From CAYOBW01 sp964402115 (GTDB lineage Bacteria > Verrucomicrobiota > Kiritimatiellia > UBA8416 > CAYOBW01): a stretch of DNA of 6,017 bases. The stretch lies in the NCBI GenBank assembly GCA_964402115.1, contig CAYOBW010000384.1:1-6017 (forward strand). Direction: 5' to 3'. Below the pieces are notes generated by a model. That model had not been told where the DNA came from. It worked only from the letters and a program-made list of their open reading frames with translations, and did no database searches. Position 1 is the first letter of the stretch. Each line of letters begins with the position of its first letter. Positions 5,958 through 6,017 of this stretch are shown one piece after another. Position numbers and translations under genes: made by a program.

Positions 5958-6017
5958 TGAGAAGGCACACCGGGGAGGCAACGGCCGACTTGCGCAGCAA
6001 GACGCACGGGTGTAACT

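Larger units (their letters stand above)
5743..6017. other. Right non-coding flank, upstream of the minus-strand operon
   Basis: No gene is visible in these 275 bases. The part next to the operon carries the ribosome binding site and an A/T-rich patch. The middle (5839-5957) is a palindrome-rich segment bounded by inverted repeats. The end (5958-6017) shows only a small cttgc-gca-gcaag hairpin (5989-6001) and nothing else I can interpret. Confidence 0.6.

Overview
The window is a strongly GC-rich bacterial segment holding three complete protein-coding genes and two short non-coding flanks. Pronounced GC-type codon bias opens long antisense reading frames across all three genes, but only one frame in each stretch gives a recognisable protein. 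The types of large exported proteins (a degenerate DUF1570-like peptidase fold joined to a propeller-like region, and a YiiX-type hydrolase with a helical N-terminal half), and the full-length MGDG-synthase-like glycosyltransferase, suggest a Planctomycetes/Verrucomicrobia/Lentisphaerae-type environmental bacterium. That placement rests on protein style only and is tentative. No rRNA, tRNA, CRISPR array or transposase gene was seen.

Layout: bases 1-257 are a leader region with a 20-bp imperfect tandem repeat. From 258 to 2897 on the + strand runs a gene for an 879-residue, probably exported protein. It has an N-terminal region like a decayed gluzincin metallopeptidase, a central beta-propeller-like region with recurring D-x-N/D-G turns, and a C-terminal helical region. 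It converges, with only 20 bp between stop codons, on a two-gene minus-strand operon. The promoter-proximal gene (5742 to 4102) encodes a secreted 546-residue YiiX/YebB-type circularly permuted NlpC/P60 hydrolase. After 59 bp, the second gene (4042 to 2918) encodes a 374-residue MGDG-synthase/UgtP-type glycosyltransferase. All three starts were chosen by Shine-Dalgarno sequences. The right flank (5743-6017) holds an A/T-rich patch, then a 119-bp segment (5839-5957) bounded by GTGACGCA-type inverted repeats and filled with near-perfect palindromes, resembling a small REP/MITE-like element.

How the genes work together: the operon pairs an envelope hydrolase, whose fold is used in other families on lipid esters or peptidoglycan peptides, with an enzyme that glycosylates membrane lipids. 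A shared role in envelope lipid or glycolipid remodelling is a reasonable inference but is not shown by the sequence. The convergent propeller protein has no demonstrated link to them beyond also being a likely envelope protein.
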